A stretch of 64,000 bases of DNA from an uncultured Massilia sp. (GTDB lineage Bacteria; Pseudomonadota; Gammaproteobacteria; Burkholderiales; Burkholderiaceae). The first letter of the stretch is position 1. Each line of letters begins with the position of its first letter. Shown here piece by piece: positions 46,441 to 55,206 of this stretch. The notes under the pieces were generated by a model that saw only the letters and a program-made list of their open reading frames with translations, was not told the origin of the DNA and made no database searches. A program made the translations under genes and the position numbers. Location: NCBI GenBank assembly GCA_946481275.1, contig CAMLMV010000004.1, positions 1 through 64,000 on the forward strand, given 5' to 3'.

Positions 46441-46560
46441 TCAGTTCAGCCACAGGCGCTTGACGAACAGCACGACGAAGAAGAACAGCGCGAGCCCGGC
46501 CAGCCACAGGGCCGTGCGCCGGTTGTTCTTCCTGATCTGCTGCGAACGGTCGACGTCCAT
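46441..46560 (-). CDS. Cytochrome oxidase small assembly protein (39 aa)
   Basis: Short reading frame between ctaD and ctaG: MDVDRSQQIRKNN then a single helix LALFFFVVLFVKRLWLN ending at the stop. Betaproteobacterial oxidase operons usually hold such a 35-40-residue membrane peptide in this place. Too short for most gene finders; supported by position, its charge pattern and the tight fit (7 bp from each neighbour). Confidence 0.75.
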   Translation of the reverse strand: MDVDRSQQIRKNNRRTALWLAGLALFFFVVLFVKRLWLN

Positions 46561-46567
46561 CGCGCTC

Positions 46568-48163
46568 TCACTTCACCAGCGGCGGCGTTTCGAACGTGTG
46601 GAACGGCGCCGGGCTCGGCACGGTCCACTCCAGGCCTTCGGCGCCTTCCCACGGTTTCGCTTCGGCCGGCTTGCCGCCACGGATGGTCGGCAGCACGACG
46701 AAGAACAGGAAGTACACCTGCGACAGGCCGAAGCCGAACGCGCCGATCGACACGATCTGGTTGAAGTCCGTGAACTGCACGGCATAGTCGGCGTAACGAC
46801 GCGGCATGCCGGCCAGGCCCAGGAAGTGCATCGGGAAGAACGTGACGTTGAAAGTGATCAGCGACAGCCAGAAGTGCGTCTTGCCGCGGCCTTCCGGATA
46901 CATGTGGCCGGTCCACTTCGGGGCCCAGTAATAGAAGCCGGCGAACAGGGCGAACAGCGAGCCGGCGACCAGCACGTAGTGGAAGTGGGCGACGACGTAA
47001 TAGGTGTCCTGCACCTGGATGTCGATCGGGGTCACGGCCAGGATCAGGCCCGTGAAGCCGCCCATCGTGAACACGAAGATGAAGCCGACGGCGAACAGCA
47101 TCGGGGTCTCGAACGTCATCGAGCCCTTCCACATCGTGGCGACCCAGTTGAACACTTTCACGCCGGTCGGCACCGCGATCAGCATCGTGGCGTACATGAA
47201 GAACAGCTGGCTCGTCACCGGCATGCCGGTGGTGAACATGTGGTGCGCCCACACGATGAACGACAGGATCGCGATCGAGGCTGTGGCGTACACCATCGAG
47301 GTGTAGCCGAACAGCTTCTTGCGGGCGAAGGCCGGCACGATGGCGCTCACGATGCCGAAGGCCGGCAGGATCATGATGTAGACCTCGGGGTGGCCGAAGA
47401 ACCAGAAGATGTGCTGGTACATGACCGGGTCGCCGCCGCCGGCCGCGTTGAAGAACGAGGTGCCGAAGTGACGGTCGGTCAGGGTCATCGTGATCGCGCC
47501 GGCCAGCACCGGCATCACGGCGATCAGCAGGTAGGCAGTGATCAGCCAGGTCCAGCAGAACATGGGCATCTTCATCAGGGTCAGGCCCGGCGCGCGCATG
47601 TTCAGGATCGTGACGATGATGTTGATGGAACCCATGATCGACGACGCGCCCATGATGTGCAGGGCGAAGATCGCCATGTCCATGCCCGGGCCCATCTGCG
47701 TCGACAGCGGCGCGTACAGCGTCCAGCCGGCGGCGGTGGCGCCGCCCGGGACGAAGAACGACGCGGCCAGCAGGATCGCGGCCGGCGGCAGCAGCCAGAA
47801 CGAGAAGTTGTTCATGCGTGCGAACGCCATGTCGGATGCGCCGATCTGCAGCGGGATCATCCAGTTGGCGAAGCCGACGAACGCCGGCATGATCGCGCCG
47901 AACACCATCACGATGCCGTGCATGGTGGTCAGCTGGTTGAAGAATTCGGGGCGGAAGAACTGCAGGCCGGGCTGGAACAGCTCGGTGCGGATCATCAGCG
48001 CCAGCACGCCGCCCGAGAGCAGCATGATGAACGCGAACCACATGTACAGCGTACCGATGTCCTTGTGGTTGGTGGCAAAGAGCCAGCGGCGCGCGCCGAC
48101 CGGATGGTCGTGCGCGTGGTCGTGGCCATGATCGTGAGTATGATCGATAGTGCTGGAAGTCAT
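46568..48163 (-). CDS. ctaD: Cytochrome c oxidase subunit I (aa3 type)
   Basis: 531 aa with twelve helices; holds haem a and the haem a3-CuB centre. Haem a ligand in [15 protein letters not shown], proton channel and CuB region in [30 protein letters not shown] with the His pair, and [13 protein letters not shown]. An N-terminal His/Asp-rich stretch ([13 protein letters not shown]) precedes the core; it may bind metal. Confidence 0.97.
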   Translation of the reverse strand: MTSSTIDHTHDHGHDHAHDHPVGARRWLFATNHKDIGTLYMWFAFIMLLSGGVLALMIRTELFQPGLQFFRPEFFNQLTTMHGIVMVFGAIMPAFVGFANWMIPLQIGASDMAFARMNNFSFWLLPPAAILLAASFFVPGGATAAGWTLYAPLSTQMGPGMDMAIFALHIMGASSIMGSINIIVTILNMRAPGLTLMKMPMFCWTWLITAYLLIAVMPVLAGAITMTLTDRHFGTSFFNAAGGGDPVMYQHIFWFFGHPEVYIMILPAFGIVSAIVPAFARKKLFGYTSMVYATASIAILSFIVWAHHMFTTGMPVTSQLFFMYATMLIAVPTGVKVFNWVATMWKGSMTFETPMLFAVGFIFVFTMGGFTGLILAVTPIDIQVQDTYYVVAHFHYVLVAGSLFALFAGFYYWAPKWTGHMYPEGRGKTHFWLSLITFNVTFFPMHFLGLAGMPRRYADYAVQFTDFNQIVSIGAFGFGLSQVYFLFFVVLPTIRGGKPAEAKPWEGAEGLEWTVPSPAPFHTFETPPLVK

Positions 48164-48258
48164 GTCAGTATCCTAGTCGTGCGGGACAGCAAGGCCGTGG
48201 TGCGGTGACGCGGTACGGCCCGGTCCCTGTAATCCAAACGCTTGTTGCTTGTCTTGTC

Positions 48259-49452
48259 TTATTTGCCGCGGGCAGCCAGGACTTCGGAAGGCTGGACGAT
48301 GTTCTCGTCGGCCTTGTTGGTCCAGTTGTTGCGGGTATAAGTGATGACGGAAGCGATCTCGGAATCCGACAGCTGCTTCCACGCCGGCATCGCCGACGGA
48401 TACTTGCCGCTGTGCTTACCATTCAGCAGCACGGCGATCTGTTCGGCCTTGGGACCGGTGACGACCGGCGAACCGACCAGCGAGGCAAACGCGCTCGGCA
48501 CGCCCTGGCCGTTGGCCTGGTGGCAGGCCACGCAATTGGCCGCGTAGACTTTCTCGCCCTTCGTCTTGAGCTCGTCGATGGTCCAGACCTTGTTCGGGTC
48601 GTCGGCCAGCGCGGCCATGCGCTTCTTCTCGCCGTTGACCCACGCGGTGTAGTCTTCAGCGGAAACGACTTTCACGACGATCGGCATGAACGCGTGTTCC
48701 TTGCCGCACAACTCGACGCAGTTGCCGCGGTACGTACCGATCTGCTCGGCCTTGAACCACGTGTCGCGCACGAAGCCGGGGATGGCGTCCTGCTTGACGG
48801 CGAAGGCGGGAATCGTCCACGAGTGGATGACGTCATTGGCGGTCAGCACGAGGCGGACCTTCTTGCCGACCGGGACGACGACGGGATTGTCGACCTCGAG
48901 CAGGTAGTTCTCGGTGCGCTTCTCGGTCGGCGCGATGCCCGGCTCGCCCACCTGCGTGCGCGGCGTGGCCAGGTTCTGCAGGAACGAGATGCCTTCGCCC
49001 TCGCCCTTCAGGTAGTCATAGCCCCATTTCCACTGCATGCCGGTGACCTTGATGGTCAGGTCGGGGTTGGAGGTGTCCTTCATCTGCACGACGGCGTGCG
49101 TCGCCGGCAGGGCCATGCCGATGACGATCAGGAACGGTACGACGGTCCAGGCGATCTCGACCGTGGTGGATTCGTGGAAGGTGGCCGGTTTGTGGCCGAG
49201 GGACTTGCGGTGCTTGAACACCGAATAAAACATGACGCCGAACACGCCGATGAAGATGACCAGGCAGACCACCATCATCCAGTTATGCAGGCTATAGATA
49301 TAGGCTGCAATGCCCGTCACGGGCGCCTGCATGTTGAGCTGATGTTCCACTGGACGACCGGTAATGACGGGCTCGGTAGCCGCCATCGCCGGGATGCTGG
49401 CCGCTAACGCGAGACCGAGCATCAACGCTTTGAATCGTTTTGCATATGTCAT
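48259..49452 (-). CDS. ctaC: Cytochrome c oxidase subunit II with fused cytochrome c domain
   Basis: 397 aa. Signal peptide from ATG 49452 (GGGGA upstream), two helices (about 45-70, 88-110), then the CuA cupredoxin domain with ligands in NVELCG-type YRGNCVELCGKEHAFMP. A C-terminal class I cytochrome c domain is fused, with haem motif ANCVACHQANG and distal Met in AMPAWKQLSD. So this is a caa3-like subunit II. First gene of the oxidase set. Confidence 0.96.
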   Translation of the reverse strand: MTYAKRFKALMLGLALAASIPAMAATEPVITGRPVEHQLNMQAPVTGIAAYIYSLHNWMMVVCLVIFIGVFGVMFYSVFKHRKSLGHKPATFHESTTVEIAWTVVPFLIVIGMALPATHAVVQMKDTSNPDLTIKVTGMQWKWGYDYLKGEGEGISFLQNLATPRTQVGEPGIAPTEKRTENYLLEVDNPVVVPVGKKVRLVLTANDVIHSWTIPAFAVKQDAIPGFVRDTWFKAEQIGTYRGNCVELCGKEHAFMPIVVKVVSAEDYTAWVNGEKKRMAALADDPNKVWTIDELKTKGEKVYAANCVACHQANGQGVPSAFASLVGSPVVTGPKAEQIAVLLNGKHSGKYPSAMPAWKQLSDSEIASVITYTRNNWTNKADENIVQPSEVLAARGK

Positions 49453-49854
49453 GTTGTCCCCAACCACCTTTAGAAGAGAAATTTCTAGAACGGGAGCGGC
49501 CCTCCTATGGCTCGCCATGGAGGAACCACGGAAGACAACTTCCGTTCTGAAATCCTTTTTAAACTAAACGCAACCACTTCCCGTCGCGCCGGCGGACGCT
49601 TCGGGACTCGACACCGTCCAGCCGGGAACCGTCTGGGACCCTCGATGAACGATGCCTTCAAACCTTGCTTGCGGGGGATACCCGATACGCTGCCTTGTAT
49701 CCCCGGGTGATGCTCCAACCCTCGACTTCACGCCTTTATGCTTAATTTTTTAGCGCTTTTTTGATCCAGTCGAAAAAAGTGTGTTTGATTATACTGAAAG
49801 CGGTAATTTTTATTCAAGGAAAATTACCGCGATCGTATACAGGATGCATGGGTC
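49453..49854. other. Non-coding leader and intergenic region upstream of ctaC
   Basis: About 400 bp with no convincing gene. It holds a broken dyad CCTCCTATGG/CCATGGAGG near 49502-49525 close to ctaC, some AT-rich sequence from 49740, and the hairpin at 49800-49830. The promoter of the oxidase operon must lie here; I cannot place it firmly. Confidence 0.6.
49800..49830 (-). terminator. Perfect 11-bp hairpin after the bioC-like gene
   Basis: GCGGTAATTTT-N9-AAAATTACCGC lies 24 bp beyond the stop of the methyltransferase. On the minus strand TTTCAGTAT follows, only a weak T-run, so it may be a weak terminator or a protein site in the oxidase leader. Confidence 0.5.
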
Positions 49855-50739
49855 TTACCGCGGCTTGGGCGGCTGGAAGCGGACGATCGCCTCGCCCGCG
49901 GCCGTCGTCTTTGGTGCCGGCCGGAACGCGTGGCCGTAGATGACCTCGAACGTCAGGCCCAGCTTGCCGTCCGCGCGGCGTCCCGCTTCCAGTGCGTCGC
50001 GCATGCGCTGCCATGCCGCCCGGCCGACGAGGCCGCGGCGGCGCGTCGCGAGCGGGTTGCCGCCGAACGCGCGCACGTCGGCCAGCAGCTTGTCGGCCGT
50101 GTCGTACGTCACCGTGATCTGTTCCATGTCCATGACGGGCGTCGTGAACCCCGCTTCCACGAGCTGGTCGCCGAAGTCGTGCATGTCGACGAACGGCAGC
50201 GTGTGCGGGGTCTCGTCCATGGCCGCGAACGCAGCACGCAGTTCGCGGAACGTGTCTGGACCGAAATTCGAGAACATCAGCAAACCATCCACGCGCAGCA
50301 CGCGACGCCACTCGGCGAACACGCGATCCGGTTGGGGATGCCAGTGCAATGCCAGGTTCGACCAGACCAGGTCGAGCGAGTTCGGGCCGAACGGCAGGTT
50401 GCCGAAGTCGGCGCAAACGAGATCGATACCGGCTTTGGCGGGGAGCAAACGGCTCAACAGGGACCGGGGCGCAGACGTGGCGGCCGCGGCGGTCGCGAGC
50501 ATCGCCGGCACGGCGTCCAGGCCGAGCACCTGCGCGGCCGGGTAGCGTTTCTGCAGCTCGGCGATATCGACGCCGGTGCCGCAGCCCGCGTCGAGCACCT
50601 GGCGCGGCGACGTCTTGACGAGCGTGAGGCGGTCGAACATGCGGCTGGCGATTTCGCGCCGCAGGAAATCGGATGGGGCGACCCGGGCGGGGTCGGCGAA
50701 CAGCTGGCGCACGCGGACCGGATCGATCGGGGCGCTCAT
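49855..50739 (-). CDS. BioC-like SAM-dependent methyltransferase
   Basis: 294 aa class I methyltransferase: SAM motif VLDAGCGTGVDIAEL, acidic residue in QVLGLDAVPAML, motif II in DLVWSNLALHWHPQPDRVFAEW and RVDGLLMFSNFGPDTFREL. This is the pattern of malonyl-ACP O-methyltransferase BioC, which starts biotin synthesis. No bio operon is visible in the window, so the function is by similarity. The start at 50739 is where homology begins; 50766 is an alternative. Confidence 0.8.
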   Translation of the reverse strand: MSAPIDPVRVRQLFADPARVAPSDFLRREIASRMFDRLTLVKTSPRQVLDAGCGTGVDIAELQKRYPAAQVLGLDAVPAMLATAAAATSAPRSLLSRLLPAKAGIDLVCADFGNLPFGPNSLDLVWSNLALHWHPQPDRVFAEWRRVLRVDGLLMFSNFGPDTFRELRAAFAAMDETPHTLPFVDMHDFGDQLVEAGFTTPVMDMEQITVTYDTADKLLADVRAFGGNPLATRRRGLVGRAAWQRMRDALEAGRRADGKLGLTFEVIYGHAFRPAPKTTAAGEAIVRFQPPKPR

Positions 50740-50824
50740 CCTGGAGGGGGCTTGGGGTGAAACCATGATGGGGCTGCGGTGAATGGGATAATGGCGGGAG
50801 TGTACATGATGGGTAGAAATCACG

Positions 50825-51544
50825 ATGATGACCCGTTATTTGTCCCTCCAGCATTGGTTGCGCGTGCTGATGCCGTCGATGTGCGCCCTGTGCGGGGGCG
50901 GGTGCGATGATGTCGTGTGCGCGGCGTGCCGGGAAGCGTATTCAGGAGCGCGGCCGTCGCGCTGCGGGCAGTGTGCCAATCCGGTTGGTGCGGGCAATGC
51001 GATATGCGGCGCCTGCCTGAGCCATCCACCCGCGTTCGACGCGACCATCGCCGCCGTCGATTACGCGATTCCCCTCGACCAGCTCGTGCTTCAATTAAAA
51101 TTCGGCGCCCGCCTCGCGCTCGCGCCGTGGTTCGCGCGCCAGATCCGCGATGCCGTGCTGGCCCGGCCCGGCCTGCCGCTGCCCGATCTGCTGTGCCCGG
51201 TCCCGCTGGGTCCGGGACGGCTTGTCGAACGCGGCTTCAACCAGGCGCTGGAAATCGCGCGCCCCCTGGCGGCGGCGCTCGGGGTAGCATGTCATCCGGC
51301 GCTGGCGCTGCGTACGCTCGAAACAAAGGCCCAGTCGGGCGTGGCGCCGAGCGTGCGTGCGCAAAATGTACGCGGCGCATTCGCCGTGGAGGACCCGGAC
51401 CTCGTCGAGGGCCGCCACGTCGGCCTCGTCGACGACGTCATGACGAGCGGCCACACGCTGGGCGAACTGGCCGCGACGCTCAAGCGCTTCGGCGCGGCAC
51501 GCGTGACGAATTTCGTCTTTGCGCGTACGCCGCCCCACCCGTAA
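50825..51544 (+). CDS. ComF family protein (phosphoribosyltransferase-like)
   Basis: 239 aa. N-terminal Cys cluster (CALCGGGCDDVVCAACR, CGQCANP, ICGACL) likely binds zinc. The C-terminal phosphoribosyltransferase-type domain has PVPLGPGRLVERGFNQALEI and the PRPP loop GLVDDVMTSGHTLGE. ComF is needed for DNA uptake in competent bacteria; in others its role is unclear. It diverges from the methyltransferase gene. Confidence 0.9.
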   Translation: MMTRYLSLQHWLRVLMPSMCALCGGGCDDVVCAACREAYSGARPSRCGQCANPVGAGNAICGACLSHPPAFDATIAAVDYAIPLDQLVLQLKFGARLALAPWFARQIRDAVLARPGLPLPDLLCPVPLGPGRLVERGFNQALEIARPLAAALGVACHPALALRTLETKAQSGVAPSVRAQNVRGAFAVEDPDLVEGRHVGLVDDVMTSGHTLGELAATLKRFGAARVTNFVFARTPPHP

Positions 51545-51558
51545 CTGAAGGAGAGTAA

Positions 51559-52029
51559 ATGTTTCACGTCGTACTGGTCGAACCCGAGATTCCGCCCAAC
51601 ACGGGCAACGTCATCCGCCTGTGCGCGAACACGGGGGCGCAGCTGCACCTGATCGAGCCGCTCGGCTTCCCGCTGGACGACGCCAAGATGCGCCGCGCCG
51701 GCCTCGACTACCACGACTACGCCACGATGAAGGTCCACAAGAACTGGGACGCGTTCCTGGCCGACACGCAGCCGGACCCTACGCGCATGTTCGCCATGAC
51801 GACGCACGGCTCGTCGCCGTTCGCGAATGCCGCGTTCCGCCCGGGCGACGTGTTCGTGTTCGGCGCCGAATCGCGCGGCCTGGACCCGGCGTTGCGCGAA
51901 TCGTTCCCGCCTGCCCAGCGCATCCGCCTGCCGATGATGCCGGGAAATCGCAGCCTGAACCTGTCGAATACGGTGGCCGTCGTCGTCTACGAGGCGTGGC
52001 GGCAGAACGGATATGCGGGCGGGGGCTGA
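51559..52029 (+). CDS. trmL: tRNA (cytidine(34)-2'-O)-methyltransferase TrmL
   Basis: 156 aa SPOUT enzyme that methylates the wobble base of some leucine tRNAs. Motifs: PEIPPNTGNVIRLCANTG, FVFGAESRGLDP, and the knot end [20 protein letters not shown]. Good ribosome site AAGGAG. The last ~110 bp occur again at 59008-59115 as a diverged copy, so the 3' end of this gene is probably a replacement brought in with the downstream cassette (see mobile element entry). The present gene looks intact. Confidence 0.93.
   Translation: MFHVVLVEPEIPPNTGNVIRLCANTGAQLHLIEPLGFPLDDAKMRRAGLDYHDYATMKVHKNWDAFLADTQPDPTRMFAMTTHGSSPFANAAFRPGDVFVFGAESRGLDPALRESFPPAQRIRLPMMPGNRSLNLSNTVAVVVYEAWRQNGYAGGG
51919..52029 (+). 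repeat. trmL 3' end, direct repeat copy A
   Basis: 111-bp segment whose partner is at 59008-59115. Aligned, they differ at 10 of 108 positions plus one 3-bp gap; eight of the ten substitutions are silent third-position changes. Confidence 0.9.
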
Positions 52030-52084
52030 GGCGATGACCTTACCGCCGTGGTCGGTCATATCGTCGTCATGCCACAACGCGCAT
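52030..52084 (-). pseudogene. PAAR gene remnant at the trmL junction
   Basis: On the minus strand the segment reads DDMTDHGGKVIAS, close to the start of the intact PAAR gene (GDLTSHGGKVVVAS). A possible start MRVVA lies a few codons upstream in another frame, so there is also a frameshift. It runs straight into the trmL stop codon, where homology ends. Confidence 0.6.
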
Positions 52085-52109
52085 AACCAGCAACTTTCAC
52101 ACGCGTGAT

Positions 52110-52373
52110 TTACGGTGTTCCCGAGGTTAAAGCGGAAGAGATAAGGCTTGCACCGCATGACGTTCTGTGGCCGTGAAAGGCAACCGGAACCCCGCCGATC
52201 AACACGGACGGGTCACCCTCAATAATCACGCATATCGAATGCCCGGGGATGGGGCAGACACATGCGTCACCTTGCCGCGCAACGGCTATGCCGTTGACCG
52301 AAGAGGTGGCGGATGCGACGACAACCTTGCCACCGTGACTGGTCAAATCGCCCAATCGAATCACACCTTTCAT
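52110..52373 (-). CDS. PAAR-domain spike protein
   Basis: 87 aa. A minimal PAAR protein: IRLGDLTSHGGKVVVAS, GIAVARQGDACVCPIPGH and VAFHGHRTSCGASLIS give the repeated glycine turns plus His/Cys residues that bind zinc at the cone tip. It sharpens the VgrG spike of type VI secretion. It follows the putative immunity gene (42 bp gap) on the same strand. Confidence 0.92.
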   Translation of the reverse strand: MKGVIRLGDLTSHGGKVVVASATSSVNGIAVARQGDACVCPIPGHSICVIIEGDPSVLIGGVPVAFHGHRTSCGASLISSALTSGTP

Positions 52374-52415
52374 GGACGTTCTCCTGTGCGGTTAGGGCTC
52401 CGGTGGTAAAGAATT

Positions 52416-53540
52416 TTACAGCTGATTCTCGTCCCACTGCCAGTATGTAACGCCGTAATCAGTGCCGAAGGCAGGCATAATTTCACCGCCCTTAAAGTAA
52501 CGACGCGATTCGGATTTTGCTGGCGTGAACCAATATCCGGCACGAACACAGGCATGACCTCCTTTCACGCGCAAATGCTCATGGGTGCTTATCGTGCGGC
52601 TATCGTCCTCGTTGACAACGGCGATGTCTTCGAATTCGTCATTGATGATTTCGACGAAATACCAATTCGAAGGGATGTCAGTAAAGGCGGAACGTGCCAC
52701 CAATGACGGAGCGAGGAATGGATCCGGCTTACCAGGAATCACCATTTTGCTTGCGAATAACGATGCATATTTCTGCGATTGAACAAACGCAAACATTTTT
52801 TCGCCATTAAACCAAAGGTCTTTTCGGCCAACCTGCTGGAGGGCATCGAGGCCGATTTCGTTGAATGTGGATGCGGGACGAAGTTTTCCACCCCCGCCAC
52901 CGGTCCACGCAAATTGCAACGCGGCATTGGGATCATCTGATGAGACATACACTCCAGTACGGGGTGGGACCTTGGAGCTTTCTGCCGTCACATCGGTACG
53001 CACGCGAAATTTCGGGATGCGCGGAAACTGCGCCGAAAATCCAGGATAATTATATGCAAAGCCGTAATCGTCCCACCGACTGTTTGGCCAATCATCCATG
53101 GTGTAGTCAATGTTCCTTGCATAACGACTTATCTTCTGCAATATTGCCTGAATTTTCTCTTCTTCATCCGGTGTTGCCCAATTCATTGAGAATTCATTCA
53201 AGCCGCGTAAGCATTGGTTGGCGCCAGTGATTTTATATTGCTCCATGGTGCGCAACGCGATGTCTCTTGTAAGCGATTGTCGAAAATCGCTTAAAAAAGG
53301 CCATGCACTGTTTGCCCAATTCTGCACGGTGTTCCTGTCGCCCCACTGCGCATCCCTCAATACCGCATCCCGCCCCTGCTCCCTAGCCAGATTTATTAAT
53401 GGATCAATCTCGCCATCCATTAATGAGCTCACCATTTGATGTAAGCCCTTCAAGTAACCCATCGAGGCATAATGATAAAGCATGGCTGCCTGAGTCTTGT
53501 GCCATGCCGATAACGGAAATTGATCTCTTGGTGTGTTCAT
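52416..53540 (-). CDS. Putative immunity protein of the T6SS effector (Imm71/72-like)
   Basis: 374 aa, no signal peptide or membrane segment. Its start overlaps the stop of the effector-like gene by four bases (ATGA), the classic toxin-immunity arrangement. The C-terminal half (FRVRTDVTAESSKVPPRTG, DDPNAALQFAWTGGGGG, FTPAKSESRRYFKGGEIMP) resembles large immunity-type proteins found beside Burkholderiales T6SS toxins; I recall this as Imm71/Imm72-like but cannot confirm. Cytoplasmic protection of the producer is inferred. Confidence 0.6.
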   Translation of the reverse strand: MNTPRDQFPLSAWHKTQAAMLYHYASMGYLKGLHQMVSSLMDGEIDPLINLAREQGRDAVLRDAQWGDRNTVQNWANSAWPFLSDFRQSLTRDIALRTMEQYKITGANQCLRGLNEFSMNWATPDEEEKIQAILQKISRYARNIDYTMDDWPNSRWDDYGFAYNYPGFSAQFPRIPKFRVRTDVTAESSKVPPRTGVYVSSDDPNAALQFAWTGGGGGKLRPASTFNEIGLDALQQVGRKDLWFNGEKMFAFVQSQKYASLFASKMVIPGKPDPFLAPSLVARSAFTDIPSNWYFVEIINDEFEDIAVVNEDDSRTISTHEHLRVKGGHACVRAGYWFTPAKSESRRYFKGGEIMPAFGTDYGVTYWQWDENQL

Positions 53541-55165
53541 ATCGCCCCCTTAGAAATTGCAGTCGTCTGTCCAGGCAGAGCTGGCAGGCCTATTTTGTCC
53601 GACGTCCAGACTCCGTCAAATTCTGTGTAACCCCATCCGGTATCAAACGGCCCACTAATGTTTGGATGGTTAATTTGCTGGCGCAGCCCAATATGTCGGG
53701 CAAGAAAGTCCGCTTTTTGAGACTGATCCATCGATGCCGTAATATGGTTGACCTGGGCCTGCGTCAGCGGCGGGCCCAGCGTTGTTCCTTTCGAACTTTT
53801 CAGTAACTCATAATACGTCAAAGTATCGTTGCGCGGATCGGTGCGTTCAATCTTGAAAACAATTTGCTCCCACCCGCCCTCGAGGAAGTTGCCTGGAAGC
53901 CCATCCTTTTTTTGACTGGAAGCCGGGCCACGCCAGACATTCAATGACTCGCCTGCTTTCACATCGTAAATTACGAATTGTCCGTTGACATTCCAATCGG
54001 GCCAAACGGCCAAATATCTGCGCCAAGCTTCCTTTGGATTGGGAGAATTCTGCAATTTATTGAAGATCTCTTCTGACACCCAACAATCGCTCATGCCACG
54101 GCTGTTCGGAGCAAGGATGCGATACAGACGAGCGGGGCCTTTGATTGTGTGCGCTTGTAGAGTATGGAAGGACTCGATATTTTGCTCGGTTAAGTGAGGG
54201 AAAATATCTTCTTTCGGCCGAGGATTGCCAACTGCATCAATTTTCGCGGAAAGCCTGTCCACGTCAGATTGATAATTTGAGACCACTGCGGGTGCAAGAT
54301 ACTTGTCGCCGGTCTTGCTTAGCCACGTTGGCTGATGTTGCCGCATCAAGGCAATCGCATCCGCCTCCGGAAGCGCACCACAGAAGTGAATATTGCTCGC
54401 GTTTAAGATCGCATGCTCTCTCTCGAGAGCTCGGCGCTCCAGGTTCAGTATAATCGTGGTCAATATATCGTGGACGGGCTTAAGCGTTTCTTCCAAGCGC
54501 TGGTTCGCCGCCAGCCGTATCGCCTTAGCCTGCTCCAATGCGGCCTTGGCTTTGCTATAGATGGTCGGTACAAGCCTGACCTTGTTAACCATTCCCTCAA
54601 GTGCAGAAATTGCCGTATCAAATGCAGCAAGCAGTGCCTTTGTATTTACTCGAGCGCGAAGCTCTTTAACCCCAGTTGCAAGCCATGCAAACACACGATC
54701 GACTTTGTGAGCCTTGATGTATTTTTGAACCTCTTCCCTTCGCAAATATACGATCACCCACGACATTCCTCTTTCGACAGCCTTTGCCGTCTGGTCAATG
54801 CCGACACGCCTGACGTGTGCAAAGATAATTTTGAGTACACCCTTGAGTAATGAGCCAAGTGTCGGGAACAGGCCAATGAGGGTCAGGACCAAAGCCAGCC
54901 ATGCCGCTTTATCCTTGGAATCGTGACTGAGCTTTTTGCAATTTGCTATGAGATCGCGCAGGTCGCAAATTTGATCGACTAACGGAATCATCGAAATTGC
55001 AGCATCGGTGAGTAACTGGGCGGTTGATCGATCTTCGTTGAAGTCGCCCTCGATCGCTTCCCAGAACCATACGATTGGATTCGTACTCGGCTCTTTGGCT
55101 TTTTCCTTGTCATTCGTAGCCCATGCCAGAGCGTCGCGCATTTGTGTTGTATTGACGTCAGCCAT
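53537..55165 (-). CDS. Putative T6SS effector with N-terminal membrane segment
   Basis: 542 aa. The N-terminal region has NPIVWFWEAIEGDFNED and SMIPLVDQICDLRDLIAN, a leader seen in VgrG-linked effectors, then a hydrophobic segment (about 87-116, WLALVLTLIGLFPTLGSLL). A helical linker follows (about 150-250). The C-terminal domain from about 340 (GPARLYRILAPNSRG, FVIYDVKAGESLNVWRG, FLEGGWEQIVFKI) has an Arg-start, a central strand and a late EQ segment that could fit an ADP-ribosyltransferase-like fold, but this is a guess. Lower G+C than neighbours. Flanked by vgrG upstream and the immunity-like gene downstream. Confidence 0.6.
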   Translation of the reverse strand: MADVNTTQMRDALAWATNDKEKAKEPSTNPIVWFWEAIEGDFNEDRSTAQLLTDAAISMIPLVDQICDLRDLIANCKKLSHDSKDKAAWLALVLTLIGLFPTLGSLLKGVLKIIFAHVRRVGIDQTAKAVERGMSWVIVYLRREEVQKYIKAHKVDRVFAWLATGVKELRARVNTKALLAAFDTAISALEGMVNKVRLVPTIYSKAKAALEQAKAIRLAANQRLEETLKPVHDILTTIILNLERRALEREHAILNASNIHFCGALPEADAIALMRQHQPTWLSKTGDKYLAPAVVSNYQSDVDRLSAKIDAVGNPRPKEDIFPHLTEQNIESFHTLQAHTIKGPARLYRILAPNSRGMSDCWVSEEIFNKLQNSPNPKEAWRRYLAVWPDWNVNGQFVIYDVKAGESLNVWRGPASSQKKDGLPGNFLEGGWEQIVFKIERTDPRNDTLTYYELLKSSKGTTLGPPLTQAQVNHITASMDQSQKADFLARHIGLRQQINHPNISGPFDTGWGYTEFDGVWTSDKIGLPALPGQTTAISKGAI

Positions 55166-55206
55166 TCAGTGTGCTCGCTATCAATATTGTCGGTATTCGT
55201 TATGCT

